Assembly (NCBI RefSeq): GCF_016793225.1
Contig: NZ_JAEUMN010000106.1
Span: 1 to 64,000, forward strand
Length of the DNA stretch: 64,000 nt
From: Phenylobacterium sp.
GTDB taxonomy: Bacteria; Pseudomonadota; Alphaproteobacteria; Caulobacterales; Caulobacteraceae
Direction: 5' to 3'
In this document: positions 1 through 8,749 of the stretch, one piece after another
Layout of the letters: each line of letters starts with the position of its first letter
Numbering within the stretch: the first letter of the stretch is position 1
Made by a program: the position numbers and the translations under genes
The notes under the pieces: generated by a model
The model's input: the letters and a program-made list of their open reading frames with translations, nothing else
Databases searched by the model: none
Told to the model about the DNA's origin: nothing

Positions 1-294
1 CCGAAGGCGTTCTGGGGGCCCTACGGCGCCACCAAGGCCGGCATGGAGAACCTCGTCCGGACGTGGGCGGACGAACTGGAGAACACGCCCGTGCGGGCGG
101 TCCTGCTCGATCCCGGCGCGATGCGGACCCGGATGCGGGCCGAGGCCTATCCCGGAGAGGATCCGGCCGGCCTGCCCGACCCCGCCGAGATCGGCCCCCT
201 CATCGTCGAACTGGCCCAGGCGGACCTGGGCCTTCCGACGGCTAGCGTTTCTTTCGCGGACTGGAAGCGGGCCGGGACGCTCGCTTCGGCTTGA
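1..294 (+). CDS. Short-chain dehydrogenase/reductase, C-terminal part
   Basis: The frame is open from the first base, so the 5' part lies outside the window. The visible 97 residues contain YGATKAG, the Tyr-x-x-x-Lys catalytic pair of classical SDR oxidoreductases, then the usual loop with P-G-x-M-x-T/R (DPGAMRTRM) where the cofactor-binding chain normally continues. The substrate cannot be read from this fragment. The last 53 bases overlap the 3' end of the convergent der gene, so the two share a tail-to-tail junction. Confidence 0.85.
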   Translation, partial: PKAFWGPYGATKAGMENLVRTWADELENTPVRAVLLDPGAMRTRMRAEAYPGEDPAGLPDPAEIGPLIVELAQADLGLPTASVSFADWKRAGTLASA

Positions 295-1825
295 CGCCGG
301 GCCGCGCGAGCTTGGCCGCCCGGCCGGCGGGCGTTCCGGTCTTGGGCTTCTTCACCTTCTTGGGACGCGCCGACGGCCCCGCCGCGGCGCCCTCCCGCGC
401 CTTGTCGGCGGCTTCCTTGCGACGCTTCGCCACCAGGCCCGACTTCGCCGACGTCGGCGCGGTCTTGGCGGGGCCCGGACCGCCCTTCGCCTCGCCCTCC
501 GCGTAGGGGTTCTTGTTCGAACGCACCGTCAGCCTGAGCGGGACGCCGGGCAGGTCGAAACTCTCGCGCAGGCTGTTGATGAGATAGCGCCGATAGTGGT
601 CCGGAAGCTGGTCGGCCCGGCTCGCGAACATGACGAAGGTCGGCGGCCGGGCCTTGGTCTGGGCCATGTACTTCGGCTTGACCCGCCTGCCGTTCACGGC
701 GGGCGGCGGGTGGCGGCTGATCGCCATCTGCAGCCAGTCGTTGAGGTCGCGGGTCTTCACCTTGGTCGACCAGTCAGCATGCGCCTTGAACACCGCCGGC
801 ATCAGCCGGTCCAGGCCGCGCCCGGTTTCCGCCGACAGCGCCACCATGGGCGAGCCGCGCACCTGGGGCAGCAGCCGGGCCACCTCTTCCTGGAGATAGG
901 CGAGCCGCGCCGCCGGCTCCTCGATCAGGTCCCATTTGGCGAGGACGAACACCAGCGCGCGGCCCTCGCGCTCGACCAGGTCCGCGATCTGGAGGTCCTG
1001 GATCTCGAGCGGATGGGTGGCGTCCATCACCAGGATCACGACCTCGGCGAAGGTGATCGCGCGGATGGAATCGCCGGTGGACAGTTTCTCGAGCCGCTCC
1101 TGAACCTTGGCCTTGCGCCGCAGGCCGGCCGTGTCCACCAGCCTGATCGCCCGGCCGTCCCAATCCCAGTCGACGGGGATGGCGTCGCGGGTGATGCCGG
1201 CTTCGGGACCGGTCAGCAGCCGGTCCTCGCCGATGAGAGCATTGACCAGCGTCGACTTGCCGGCGTTCGGGCGGCCGACGATGGCGATGTTGATGGGCTT
1301 GCCCGGGCCGTCGGCCTCGTCCGCGTCCTCGTCCGGCGCATGCGCGGCGACGGCGGCGAACAGGTCGGCCATGCCTTCGCCATGCTCGGCCGAGATCGGC
1401 ACCGGCTCGCCGAAGCCGAGGCCGAAGGCTTCGAGCACGCCCGCCTCGGAAGCCTTGCTCTCGGACTTGTTGGCGGCCAGCACGACCGGCTTGCCCTTTC
1501 GCCGCAGGACCTCGGCGAAGATCTCGTCGCCCGGCGTCACCCCCTCGCGCGCGTCGATGACGAACAGCGCGAGGTCGGCCTCGTCCACGGCCCGCTCGGT
1601 CTGGGCGCGCATGCGCGCTTCCAGGCTCTCGTCCGTGACGTCCTCGAAGCCCGCGGTGTCGATCAGCTCGAGGTCGAGGTCGCCCAGCCGGCCGGTCCCG
1701 AAACGCCGGTCGCGGGTGACCCCCGGCCGGTCGTCGACGATGGCGAGCTTCTTGCCCGCCAGCCGGTTGAACAGCGTGGACTTGCCCACATTCGGGCGGC
1801 CGACGATCGCGAGTTTCAGCGCCAT
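242..1825 (-). CDS. der: Ribosome biogenesis GTPase Der (EngA)
   Basis: Essential tandem GTPase that acts in maturation of the 50S subunit. Two G domains are visible: the first P-loop GRPNVGKST is at residues 9-17 and the second GRPNAGKST at about 182-190, each followed by a DTAG switch II motif (DTAGFED, DTAGLRR) and an NK/AK-D type G4. The KH-like C-terminal domain follows (about 360-440). The 527 residues exceed the roughly 490 of E. coli Der because of a Lys/Arg/Ala/Pro-rich tail, common in alphaproteobacteria. The ATG at 1825 starts directly with the family's [12 protein letters not shown]. It lies 18 bases behind bamB and is probably cotranscribed with it. Confidence 0.97.
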   Translation of the reverse strand: MALKLAIVGRPNVGKSTLFNRLAGKKLAIVDDRPGVTRDRRFGTGRLGDLDLELIDTAGFEDVTDESLEARMRAQTERAVDEADLALFVIDAREGVTPGDEIFAEVLRRKGKPVVLAANKSESKASEAGVLEAFGLGFGEPVPISAEHGEGMADLFAAVAAHAPDEDADEADGPGKPINIAIVGRPNAGKSTLVNALIGEDRLLTGPEAGITRDAIPVDWDWDGRAIRLVDTAGLRRKAKVQERLEKLSTGDSIRAITFAEVVILVMDATHPLEIQDLQIADLVEREGRALVFVLAKWDLIEEPAARLAYLQEEVARLLPQVRGSPMVALSAETGRGLDRLMPAVFKAHADWSTKVKTRDLNDWLQMAISRHPPPAVNGRRVKPKYMAQTKARPPTFVMFASRADQLPDHYRRYLINSLRESFDLPGVPLRLTVRSNKNPYAEGEAKGGPGPAKTAPTSAKSGLVAKRRKEAADKAREGAAAGPSARPKKVKKPKTGTPAGRAAKLARPGVKPKRASRPASSPRKKR

Positions 1826-1843
1826 GGCCGCGAGCTTACCTGA

Positions 1844-3232
1844 TCAGCGGATCGCGATCAGGTCCGCCTCCTGGGTGACCACGTAAACGGTGTCGCCCAT
1901 GGCGATCGGGCTGAGATAGGAGGCGCCCTTCATGTCCAGGCGCTTCATGATCTCGCCGGTCTTGGCGTTCAGCGCCACCAGCTCGCCGGTCTGGCCCACG
2001 ATCAGCAGCCGGTCGCCGGCGAGCAGCGGGCCGGACCAGATCGGCCGCGTGGTGCGCTGGCCGCCGATGCCGAAGACGCCGCCCTTCTTCTTGGCCTTGA
2101 AGCCCTCGTTGAGCGGGCGGATCCAGTAGATCTGTCCCGTCTCGCGGGCCGCGCAGATCACCTCGCCGTTCTTCGAGACCACATAGACCACGTCGCCGGC
2201 CGGCCACGGCGCGGTCACGCCCACCACAGGCAGGCTCCAGCGGGCCTGACCGGTGCGCAGATCGGTGGCGGCGAACACGCCGGAGTGGCTCACGGCGAAG
2301 ACGTCACCCTGATAGATCGCGGGCCGGCCCGGGATGTCGCGGATCTCGGACAGGGCGCTCGTCCGGCTGGCGCGGCTGAGCGCCTCGTTCCAGAGGTCGT
2401 TGCCGTTGGACGCGCGCAGCGCCACCAGTTCACCCGACCCGAAGGCCGCCACGACGGTGTCGCCGGATACCGCCGGGCTGGACGCCGACAGGATGCGCGC
2501 GGATTCCGACAGCGCCTGGTAGGTCCACGACGCCGCCCCGGTGGCCGCGTCGAACGTCAGCAGCGTGTTGTCCAGGGCGATCGCGAAGACGCGGCCGCCC
2601 GCCACGGTCGGCGCGCCGTGGATCGACTCGCTCGTCCGCGTGCGCCAGCCGATGGCGCCGGTCCGGGCGTCCATCTGCAGCACCTCGCGGTAGCCCGAGG
2701 CCACGTAGAGCTTGCCGTCCGCGTAGGCCATGCCGCCGCCGAACGCGAGCTTGTCGCGCTTGTTGTCGCCGGGGTTCGTGCCCGTGCGCCAGAGGGTCGA
2801 GCCGGACCTCGCGTCCACCGCGGCCACGCGGCCCTCCGCGTCCATGACGAACACCTTGCCGTCGGCGGCGACCGGAGGCGCCGTGACGTACCGGCCGCGC
2901 TTGGTCCCCTGCCCGAAGCTCCGACGCCAGGCGACCGAAAGGTTCGCGGCCGCGTCCACCGCGCCCACCGCCTGCTCGAGGTTGCCGCCGGGCACCGGCC
3001 AGGCCTCCATCTGCACCGGCGTGGGCAGCAGGAAGTCGACGCCCTTGAGGGCCTCGGCCGGCTCCAGCCGCTGGTCGGCGGGGATGATCGAGATGCGCTG
3101 CCCTTCGCTCGCCGTCTCGGTCGGCTTGTCGTCGTCGTTGTCGAACGGGTTCAGCCGGCTGACCGTCGAGCAGGCGGACGCGCCGAGCGCCGCGACCAGG
3201 ACGGCGGCCAGGAAGGGACTGCGGCGCTTCAT
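1844..3232 (-). CDS. bamB: Outer membrane assembly factor BamB-like lipoprotein
   Basis: PQQ-type beta-propeller lipoprotein of the BAM complex, which inserts beta-barrel proteins into the outer membrane. The N-terminus is a lipoprotein signal (KRR, hydrophobic stretch, LGASAC with Cys21 as the lipidated residue). The rest consists of repeated blades with the A-x-D-A-x-T/S-G-x-x-x-W pattern (VDARSGSTLWR, MDARTGAIGWR, FDAATGAASW, and so on). The order TPR protein, bamB, der is the classic yfgM-bamB-der arrangement seen in many proteobacteria. The start overlaps the upstream TPR gene by 4 bases, indicating translational coupling. Confidence 0.92.
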   Translation of the reverse strand: MKRRSPFLAAVLVAALGASACSTVSRLNPFDNDDDKPTETASEGQRISIIPADQRLEPAEALKGVDFLLPTPVQMEAWPVPGGNLEQAVGAVDAAANLSVAWRRSFGQGTKRGRYVTAPPVAADGKVFVMDAEGRVAAVDARSGSTLWRTGTNPGDNKRDKLAFGGGMAYADGKLYVASGYREVLQMDARTGAIGWRTRTSESIHGAPTVAGGRVFAIALDNTLLTFDAATGAASWTYQALSESARILSASSPAVSGDTVVAAFGSGELVALRASNGNDLWNEALSRASRTSALSEIRDIPGRPAIYQGDVFAVSHSGVFAATDLRTGQARWSLPVVGVTAPWPAGDVVYVVSKNGEVICAARETGQIYWIRPLNEGFKAKKKGGVFGIGGQRTTRPIWSGPLLAGDRLLIVGQTGELVALNAKTGEIMKRLDMKGASYLSPIAMGDTVYVVTQEADLIAIR

Positions 3233-4005
3233 TGCGGGGCGGGACCTTGGTCTTGCGGAACGGGGACGCCGCCGGGCGGCGGCACGACCGCGCCGGGCTG
3301 CACCATCATGGGCGGCGGCAGGGCCTGGGCGGCGCGGACCACCGACGGCACCGCCTTGGCCGAACCCGCGTCGATCAGGCCGATGGCGGCCGAGGCGCGG
3401 GCCTGAGCGCCCTGACCGGCGTCCAGGGACTGGGAGATCAGGAGGAAGTCCCCGCGCGCGCCGGCGGTGTCGCCGGCCTTGAGCTTGGCGAAGGCCAGGG
3501 CCTCGCGCGCCTGGGTCCGGTACGGACGTCCGTCTTCCATCAGCGGCTTCAAGCGCCCCTCCAGGTCCTTCAGCGGGGCGGTGTCGAGCAGAGCGAAGGC
3601 GGATTTGAGGCGGGCCGCGTCGGCCAGAACGGCGTCGGGCGCGGCTTCCGCGGCCTGGTCGAGGAGGCGCACGGCTCCGGCGTCATCGTTGGCGCGCTGC
3701 GCTTCCGCCGCCAGGTGCATCAGCGCCATGGCCTTGTAGGCGGCGGCGTTGGACTTCGAGACCTCGGTCCAGATCCGCTTGGCGCCCTCGCGGTCGCCGC
3801 CGACATAGGCGTCCATGGCCTTGGCGTACTGTTCCGACGCCTGGTCGGTCTGGCGCGTGCGCCAGGTGTCCCAGCCCCAGTAGCCGAGCACGGCGATCAG
3901 GGCGGCGGCGGCGATCCCGAGCATCCATGGCAGCAGCTTGCGCGCGAGCTGCTTGTAGCGGTCGGAGCGAAGCTGCTCTTCGACCTCTTCGAATAGATCC
4001 GTCAC
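3229..4005 (-). CDS. YfgM-like TPR membrane protein
   Basis: 258-residue protein with a short cytoplasmic N-terminus, one transmembrane helix (about 26-46) and a periplasmic part of helical Ala-rich repeats typical of the tetratricopeptide (TPR_21, YfgM) family. In E. coli, YfgM associates with the Sec translocon and periplasmic chaperones; that role is family knowledge, not read here. It ends in a Pro/Gln-rich tail of about 35 residues. First gene of the yfgM-bamB-der unit: bamB overlaps its stop by 4 bases. Confidence 0.85.
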   Translation of the reverse strand: MTDLFEEVEEQLRSDRYKQLARKLLPWMLGIAAAALIAVLGYWGWDTWRTRQTDQASEQYAKAMDAYVGGDREGAKRIWTEVSKSNAAAYKAMALMHLAAEAQRANDDAGAVRLLDQAAEAAPDAVLADAARLKSAFALLDTAPLKDLEGRLKPLMEDGRPYRTQAREALAFAKLKAGDTAGARGDFLLISQSLDAGQGAQARASAAIGLIDAGSAKAVPSVVRAAQALPPPMMVQPGAVVPPPGGVPVPQDQGPAPQ

Positions 4006-4123
4006 CTAAGGGGGCTCCGCGGCGTACGCCTGTCGCTGAAACGAGCGCGGAACCTATAGCGCTGCGCCCTGCGCCTCAAGGCCCGCCCGGGAGGAGTCTG
4101 CGGCCACGGGGCCCCGCCTGCGG

Positions 4124-4951
4124 CTATCCCGCCTTGGCGAAGTAGATCTCGGCGGGCCCGGGGAAGCGGCGCTGGCGCACGTCCTCCGCGTAGGCCGCGA
4201 CGGCCTTGTCGATCTGCCCGCGCAGGTCGCCGTAGCGGCGCACGAACTTCGGCGTCCAGTCGAAGAGGCCCAGCATGTCGTCGGTGACCAGGATCTGGCC
4301 ATCGCAGCCGGCCGAGGCGCCGATGCCGATGGTGGGGACGCCGATCGCCTCGGTGATCTCCCGGGCGAGGCCCTCGGCGACGCCCTCGACCACAACCGCG
4401 AACGCCCCCGCCTCGGCGGTGGCGCGCGCCTCGTCCAGGATCCGCCGGCGCTCGTGGTCCAGCTTGCCCTTGGCCTTGAAGCCGCCGTCCACCAGCACGG
4501 CCTGGGGGCGCAGGCCCACATGGCCCATGACCGGCACGCCGCGCTTCACCAGGTATTCGATGTTCTGGACGATCGTCTCGCCCGCCTCGACCTTCACCGC
4601 CGACGCGCCCGTCTCCTTCATCAGGCGCGAGGCGTTGGCGAAGGCCTCCTCGGCGCTGCCCTCGTAGCTGCCGAACGGCATGTCGACGACGACCATGGCG
4701 CGACGGGAGCCGCGCATCACGGCCTTTCCGTGCAGGCTCATCATCTCCAGCGTCACGCCCACGGTGTTCGGCAGCCCGTGGACCACCATGCCGACGCTGT
4801 CGCCCACCAGCAGGAGATCGCAATGGGGATCGAGGATCTCGGCCATCGGGGCCGTGTAGGCCGTCAGACATACGATCGGGAGACCGCCCTTGCGGGCGGC
4901 GATATCCGGCGCGGACAGGCGCCGGACGGACGACTCACGGTGGGACGACAA
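4124..4951 (-). CDS. panB: 3-methyl-2-oxobutanoate hydroxymethyltransferase
   Basis: First enzyme of the pantothenate (coenzyme A precursor) pathway: adds a hydroxymethyl group from methylene-tetrahydrofolate to alpha-ketoisovalerate. The family signatures are clear: [13 protein letters not shown] near the N-terminus, [13 protein letters not shown] (metal/substrate site), the EGGE-like region around VKVEAGE, and GHVGLRPQ. The frame stays open far upstream, but only a TTG at 4949-4951 gives a protein of family length (275 aa, [12 protein letters not shown]). It sits two bases after the preceding gene's stop. No ATG exists between it and residue 30. Confidence 0.93.
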   Translation of the reverse strand: MSSHRESSVRRLSAPDIAARKGGLPIVCLTAYTAPMAEILDPHCDLLLVGDSVGMVVHGLPNTVGVTLEMMSLHGKAVMRGSRRAMVVVDMPFGSYEGSAEEAFANASRLMKETGASAVKVEAGETIVQNIEYLVKRGVPVMGHVGLRPQAVLVDGGFKAKGKLDHERRRILDEARATAEAGAFAVVVEGVAEGLAREITEAIGVPTIGIGASAGCDGQILVTDDMLGLFDWTPKFVRRYGDLRGQIDKAVAAYAEDVRQRRFPGPAEIYFAKAG

Positions 4952-4953
4952 AA

Positions 4954-5328
4954 CTAGAACTCCTCGACCAACCTCGCGGCGAAGACGCCCATGGTCAGGA
5001 CCGCAAGACCGACCGCGATCCACACGCCATAGCCGCCCGAGAGCGCGGACACCATGTCGGTGGTCGGCGTGACGCGCGCAAGGCCCTGCGAGAGGACCCG
5101 GGCCGATTCCTCGGCGCTCTCGACGCGCTGGAAGAGGTTGGACATCACGAGCTGGCTGGCGCCCACCACGCCGCCGGAGAGGCCCGCGGCCCCGATCATC
5201 CAGCGGCGCAGGTTCCATCCACGGTCCAGCTTCCGCTCGATCCGCTCGGCGAACGCGGCCGCATCCGGCATCTCGGGACTCTGCGAGAACAGGCGTTCGA
5301 GGCGGCGTTCGAAGTCGAGCTCAGCCAT
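4954..5328 (-). CDS. Small membrane protein paired with ECF sigma factor (putative anti-sigma)
   Basis: 124 residues starting at the ATG at 5328, which is preceded by GGAGGCGGAGC and overlaps the stop of the sigma gene. The N-terminal half is helical and charged ([30 protein letters not shown]). Two hydrophobic stretches follow (about 47-70 and 100-120). Size, position behind the sigma gene and topology suggest a membrane-bound regulator of the sigma factor. No ZAS/anti-sigma zinc motif is visible, so the role is inferred from context only. Confidence 0.75.
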   Translation of the reverse strand: MAELDFERRLERLFSQSPEMPDAAAFAERIERKLDRGWNLRRWMIGAAGLSGGVVGASQLVMSNLFQRVESAEESARVLSQGLARVTPTTDMVSALSGGYGVWIAVGLAVLTMGVFAARLVEEF

Positions 5329-5914
5329 TGCTCCGCCTCCCCTCCAACTCAACGCCCGGGACCGGCGTAAGCCGCGCCCGGAGCTTATCCAGACCACGTT
5401 TGACATGCGATTTGACCGTTCCCAAGGGCAGGTTCAAGGCCTCCGCGGCTTCCCCGTGGCTCAGGCCGGCCCCGTAACACATCGAGACGCAAAGGCGCTC
5501 CGCAGGCGCGAGGCTTTTCAGGGCCTCCTCCAGGTCCATGCGATGGTCGGCGTCGGTCCCGCCGAGCCGGCCGGGGGTCTCCCCGTCCTCGCCGCCTTCC
5601 TCCGCCGCGATGGCGGCGAGCCGCTTCTCGCGCTGGAGGCGGCGCAGGTACTGGCGGGCCGCGATCCGCTTCACCCAGCCCGCGAATGTGCCCTCTCCTC
5701 GGAACTCCGCGATCCGCTCGAAGGCGGCCAGAAACGCGTCCTGCGCCACGTCGTCCGCCTCGGCGGCCTGCGCCCCCATCCGGCGGAGCAGTTGCCGCAC
5801 GGCGGAGCCGTGGCGACGCACCAGCTCTCCGAAGGCGCGCCGCTCGCCGGCCGCGGCGTAGGAGCAGAGCTCCACGTCATGCAGGCTGGCGAAACTGGTG
5901 CTCGTGCCCGGCAT
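5321..5914 (-). CDS. ECF-type RNA polymerase sigma factor
   Basis: 197 residues with a sigma-2 region (about 22-95; ADDVAQDAFLAAFERIAEFRGEGTFAGWVKRIA) that would bind the -10 element and core polymerase. A sigma-4 helix-turn-helix follows (about 150-180; HGEAAEALNLPLGTVKSHVKRG). There is no sigma-3 domain, as expected for the extracytoplasmic-function class. The next gene overlaps its stop codon. A second sigma gene with nearly identical region 4 lies at 6722-7252. Confidence 0.92.
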   Translation of the reverse strand: MPGTSTSFASLHDVELCSYAAAGERRAFGELVRRHGSAVRQLLRRMGAQAAEADDVAQDAFLAAFERIAEFRGEGTFAGWVKRIAARQYLRRLQREKRLAAIAAEEGGEDGETPGRLGGTDADHRMDLEEALKSLAPAERLCVSMCYGAGLSHGEAAEALNLPLGTVKSHVKRGLDKLRARLTPVPGVELEGRRSNG

Positions 5915-5939
5915 GGGCGTGATCTCCCGATGCGTCGCG

Positions 5940-6317
5940 TCAGGACTTCGGCCGGTTCAGCAGGCCGAGCACGATGAAGGCGAGGCCGATGAAGGTGGGA
6001 AACGCGGAGATGCCCAGCAGCGGATAGAGCGCGTCGGGCTCTTCGAAGCTGACGGCCGCGCCCAGGGCGGCGAAGCCCACGCCGACCCCCATCCAGATGA
6101 TGCCGGTGCGCAGGTCCCGGGCCGCCGACGGCAGCTGCGGCGCGCTGACATTGTTGGACATCGCGTCGATCACTTCGGTGGGCAGCGGTTGGCCCTTCTC
6201 GATGGCGACCCGAAGCGTGTCGGCCATCTTCTGGCGCTCGACACTCTTGAAGTATCGCGGCGCGATGACGAGCGCGGCGATCATGGCGAAGAACGTCAGG
6301 GGGATCAGGATTTCCAT
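5940..6317 (-). CDS. Small membrane protein (DUF6249-like)
   Basis: 125 residues from the ATG at 6317 (GGAGAGGAC about 11 bases upstream); a longer start at 6338 has no visible ribosome site. Hydrophobic segments lie at about 3-22, 75-95 and 100-120, with a charged linker (KSVERQKMADTLRVAIEKGQPLP). This resembles the membrane proteins often found beside ECF sigma genes. It lies 25 bases upstream of the sigma gene, on the same strand. Confidence 0.7.
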   Translation of the reverse strand: MEILIPLTFFAMIAALVIAPRYFKSVERQKMADTLRVAIEKGQPLPTEVIDAMSNNVSAPQLPSAARDLRTGIIWMGVGVGFAALGAAVSFEEPDALYPLLGISAFPTFIGLAFIVLGLLNRPKS

Positions 6318-6431
6318 CTCAGGTCTTGTCCTCTCCAAATCTCGATGCGGGGGAAGCGTCCCCTTCTGATGGTGAGAGACCTAGACCCGGCCGCCTGGAT
6401 GCAGAAGGCCACATGAAACGTTGGTCATGTT

Positions 6432-6725
6432 TCAACGCAGGCGGGGTGTTACGCGTCCTTCGAGGCTGAGGAGCACCGCCGCCGCGAGCGTCGCGCAGGC
6501 CGCCACAGGGGCCATGCCCTCCCCCAGGTGGGACACAAGGGGCTCCAGGCTCGGCCAGACCGCCCAGAGGATGAGCCCCCCCAGCACAGCTGCACCGGAC
6601 AGTCCCGCCAGGTCGACGAGGAGGCGGCGGCGCGCGAGCTTCCCGATCACGGCGGCAGAGAAGGCCGGGTCGAAGGCCGGCGGCTCGTCGGCGGCGAAGA
6701 GGGCCTTCAGGCGATCGTCGGTCAT
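6432..6725 (-). CDS. Small two-helix membrane protein paired with second ECF sigma factor
   Basis: 97 residues from the ATG at 6725, overlapping the stop of the upstream sigma gene (ATGA). It begins with a short soluble part (MTDDRLKALFAADEPPAFDPAF), then has two membrane stretches (about 40-60 and 68-90). Position and topology match the protein at 4954-5328, suggesting an anti-sigma or sensor role by analogy. No catalytic or metal-binding motif is visible. Confidence 0.7.
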   Translation of the reverse strand: MTDDRLKALFAADEPPAFDPAFSAAVIGKLARRRLLVDLAGLSGAAVLGGLILWAVWPSLEPLVSHLGEGMAPVAACATLAAAVLLSLEGRVTPRLR

Positions 6726-7252
6726 TCTGACTCTCCTAGCACTTCGAGGAGCCGCGCGCGGCCTCGGGCGACATGCGACTTCACCGTCCCGAGCGGCAGG
6801 TTCAACGCCTCGGCCGCTTCCGCGTGGCTGAAGTCGGCCGCCAGGCACAGCGCGACGCAGGCCCGCTGGTCCGCCGGCAAGGTCGCAAGCGCCCGCTCCG
6901 CCGCCATCCGCTCCTCGCTCATCGACGCGACGGCGGCGGGCCGGTCGGCCTCGTAGGCGTTTTCGCGGGCCCGTTCCCGGCCACGGCTGCGCAGCGCGGT
7001 CAGGTGCTTGTTGTAGCCGATGCCGCAGAACCATGCGCGGACCGAGGCGCCGGACTCGAGACGGTCCATCCGCGACCACGCCGCCAGGAACGTCTCCTGC
7101 GCCAGGTCGTCAGCCGTCGCCCAGTCGCCGCACGTCCGGCGAAGGAACGCGCGGACCGCCTTCTGATGGCGATCCACCAGCCGCGAGAAGGCGGCGGTGG
7201 AGCCGGCCTGCGCCGCCTCGACGAGCGCGCGATCGATGTCGCCCGGGCTCAT
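6722..7252 (-). CDS. ECF-type RNA polymerase sigma factor
   Basis: 176 residues beginning at the ATG at 7252, which overlaps the upstream stop (ATGA). Region 2 is at about 22-90 (ADDLAQETFLAAWSRMDRL) and the region-4 helix-turn-helix at about 135-165 (HAEAAEALNLPLGTVKSHVARGRARL). The frame is open further upstream, but the extra sequence is His/Arg-rich shadow of the neighbouring gene. Its region 4 shares EAAEALNLPLGTVKSHV with the sigma factor at 5321-5914, so the two look like paralogues. Confidence 0.92.
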   Translation of the reverse strand: MSPGDIDRALVEAAQAGSTAAFSRLVDRHQKAVRAFLRRTCGDWATADDLAQETFLAAWSRMDRLESGASVRAWFCGIGYNKHLTALRSRGRERARENAYEADRPAAVASMSEERMAAERALATLPADQRACVALCLAADFSHAEAAEALNLPLGTVKSHVARGRARLLEVLGESE

Positions 7253-7707
7253 CGCCCGCGGAACACCATCGACAGTATCGCCGCCGCGGCGTGCCCGATG
7301 GCGACACACGTCATGATGATCGCCACGAGCTGGAAGGGCCAGTCCAGGCCCGGAAGTTCGGCGTACTCGGACGCGATCCAGAAGCCGGCGGCCACCGCGC
7401 CTGTGATGATGGCTGTCCGCCACTGCCAGTAAGGGCGGTGCCGCCAGTAGCGGCGCAGCGCACGGTGACGAGGACGGCCGTAGCGGTCGTACGGACCATA
7501 GGCGGAATCCTCGTCGTCGAGCGCCTCCTCATCGTGCAGGGCCCGCAGGAGTTCCGGCGGCGGGTCCCGGCCCTGGCTTGCGTAGCTACGGATGAGGTCC
7601 AGTCGCGCCTGGCTGCGCTTGTAGGCCAGCCACCTGTCCCAGGCCCCGAAGATGAAGAAGCCGATCGGGAAGATCAGCCACCAGAAGCTGTAGAAGAAGT
7701 TCTCCAT
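7249..7707 (-). CDS. Membrane protein of the second ECF module (DUF6249-like)
   Basis: 152 residues. A membrane segment lies at the N-terminus (FFYSFWWLIFPIGFFIFGAW). A charged middle with an Arg/Tyr/His-rich stretch (YGPYDRYGRPRHRALRRYWRHR) follows, then two further hydrophobic segments (about 98-115 and 122-145). It is the first gene of the membrane protein, sigma, small membrane protein unit and is translationally coupled to the sigma gene. No function can be assigned from sequence. Confidence 0.72.
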   Translation of the reverse strand: MENFFYSFWWLIFPIGFFIFGAWDRWLAYKRSQARLDLIRSYASQGRDPPPELLRALHDEEALDDEDSAYGPYDRYGRPRHRALRRYWRHRPYWQWRTAIITGAVAAGFWIASEYAELPGLDWPFQLVAIIMTCVAIGHAAAAILSMVFRGR

Positions 7708-7791
7708 GCCGGTCTCCAGGTCGGGACGCCGGAGCCCTCTCCGCCATCCTCGTGCCCCTAGTCGCCGCCGACGCTCGGATCGGATGCAGGC

Positions 7792-8139
7792 TCAGCGGAA
7801 CCGCTGCGCGTAGACCTCCGGCCGAAAGCCGACGGTGACCGCGCCATCCACATCCAGCACCGGCCGCTTGATCATGGCCGGCTGGGCCAGCATCAGGGCC
7901 ACGGCCCTGCCCTCGTCCACGCCCTGCCGGTCGGCGTCCGGCAGCTTCCTGAAGGTCGTTCCCGCGCGATTGAGCAGGGTTTCCCAGCCCACCTGCCGGA
8001 CCCAGCCCCGCAGGGTGGCTTCCTCCAGCCCATCCTTGCGGTAGTCGTGGAAGTCGTAGGCCACGCCGTGCTGGTCGAGCCAGGTCCAGGCCTTCTTCAT
8101 CGTGTCGCAGTTCTTGATGCCGTAGAGCACTGTCGCCAT
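7792..8139 (-). CDS. ArsC/Spx family reductase (YffB-like)
   Basis: 115-residue thioredoxin-fold protein: YGIKNCDTMKKAWTWL carries the single N-terminal Cys (Cys11) of the ArsC/Spx/YffB family, and IKRPVLDVDGAVTVGF is the conserved cis-Pro/RP motif. YffB proteins are small glutathione-dependent reductases of uncertain substrate; a true arsenate reductase is less likely because no ars genes are nearby. It is divergently oriented from the DUF2164 gene, only 12 bases apart. Confidence 0.85.
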   Translation of the reverse strand: MATVLYGIKNCDTMKKAWTWLDQHGVAYDFHDYRKDGLEEATLRGWVRQVGWETLLNRAGTTFRKLPDADRQGVDEGRAVALMLAQPAMIKRPVLDVDGAVTVGFRPEVYAQRFR

Positions 8140-8151
8140 CGTGGCCCTCCC

Positions 8152-8403
8152 ATGCCGAAGATCGAGCTCCCGAAGGACGTCCGCGACGCCGCCGCCAAGG
8201 CGCTCAGCCGCTATCTCAAGGACGAACTGGACGTCGAAGTGACCGGATTCGACGCGGTCTTCCTCCTGGACTTCATCACGGAAACCCTCGGCCCGCAGTT
8301 CTACAATCAGGCCCTGGCGGACGCCCAGTCGCTGCTGGGCCAGAAGATCGACGAGCTCGGCGAAGCCCTCTGGCAGCTGGAGCAGACGCCGCCGAAGCGC
8401 TGA
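8152..8403 (+). CDS. DUF2164 family protein
   Basis: 83 residues starting at the ATG at 8152. The pattern IELPKDVRDAAAKALSRYLKDELD...LLDFITETLGPQFYNQALADAQ matches the DUF2164 family of small cytoplasmic proteins of unknown function. It is the last ordinary chromosomal gene before the putative island junction 40 bases downstream. Confidence 0.85.
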   Translation: MPKIELPKDVRDAAAKALSRYLKDELDVEVTGFDAVFLLDFITETLGPQFYNQALADAQSLLGQKIDELGEALWQLEQTPPKR

Positions 8404-8442
8404 CGCGTCAGGGGCGCGGCGGGGAACGCGGCGCCCGTCCGC

Positions 8443-8457
8443 CTACTCCCACTCGAT
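8443..8457 (-). other. Putative attachment-site core: orphan 3' end of guaA
   Basis: Read on the minus strand these bases are ATC GAG TGG GAG TAG, the conserved last codons of GMP synthase (GuaA, ending in ATIEWE). The codons before them do not continue into guaA. A detached gene terminus is what remains at one end of an element that integrated by site-specific recombination into the 3' end of guaA, a known target of genomic islands and of the IntG integrase class of tripartite ICEs. The matching junction with full guaA would lie to the right, outside the window. Confidence 0.6.
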
Positions 8458-8749
8458 TATCAACGAGACCGTCTGCGGATTGATTTCCCTACGGTTTTCG
8501 ACTCGCGAAGACGTGAACACCGTCTGATTTACCGTCAGAATCGTTTGCTGGCGGGTTGATGATCGATCGGCGGATTATCAATCGGTAAGGCCGCGGTCGC
8601 CGACCGAACGCAGAGCATAGCAGAGTCCCCTCTCCGCTGCACGCCACGGGTTGAAGGGCCGGGCGGCGCCAGAGCCGACGTTGGGCTGGGGCGGACAGCG
8701 GACGTTCACGGCCGGCGCCGCCGACCACCGGTCGCCTCTCACCGGAGCC
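8458..8749. other. Island end, no gene; short repeats
   Basis: No plausible gene is present. Close to the att-like core are direct repeats of ACCGTCTG (8468-8475 and 8519-8526) with a variant ACCGTCAG at 8531-8538, and GATTATCAA twice (8455-8463, 8573-8581). Repeats of this kind near an attachment core may be integrase or excisionase arm sites, but that is inference. The stretch is more AT-rich than the flanks. Confidence 0.4.

Noticed and set aside
596..1843. 415-aa plus-strand open frame
   Set aside because: Exact antisense of der with Arg/Gly/Asp-rich composition; der is certain by motifs.
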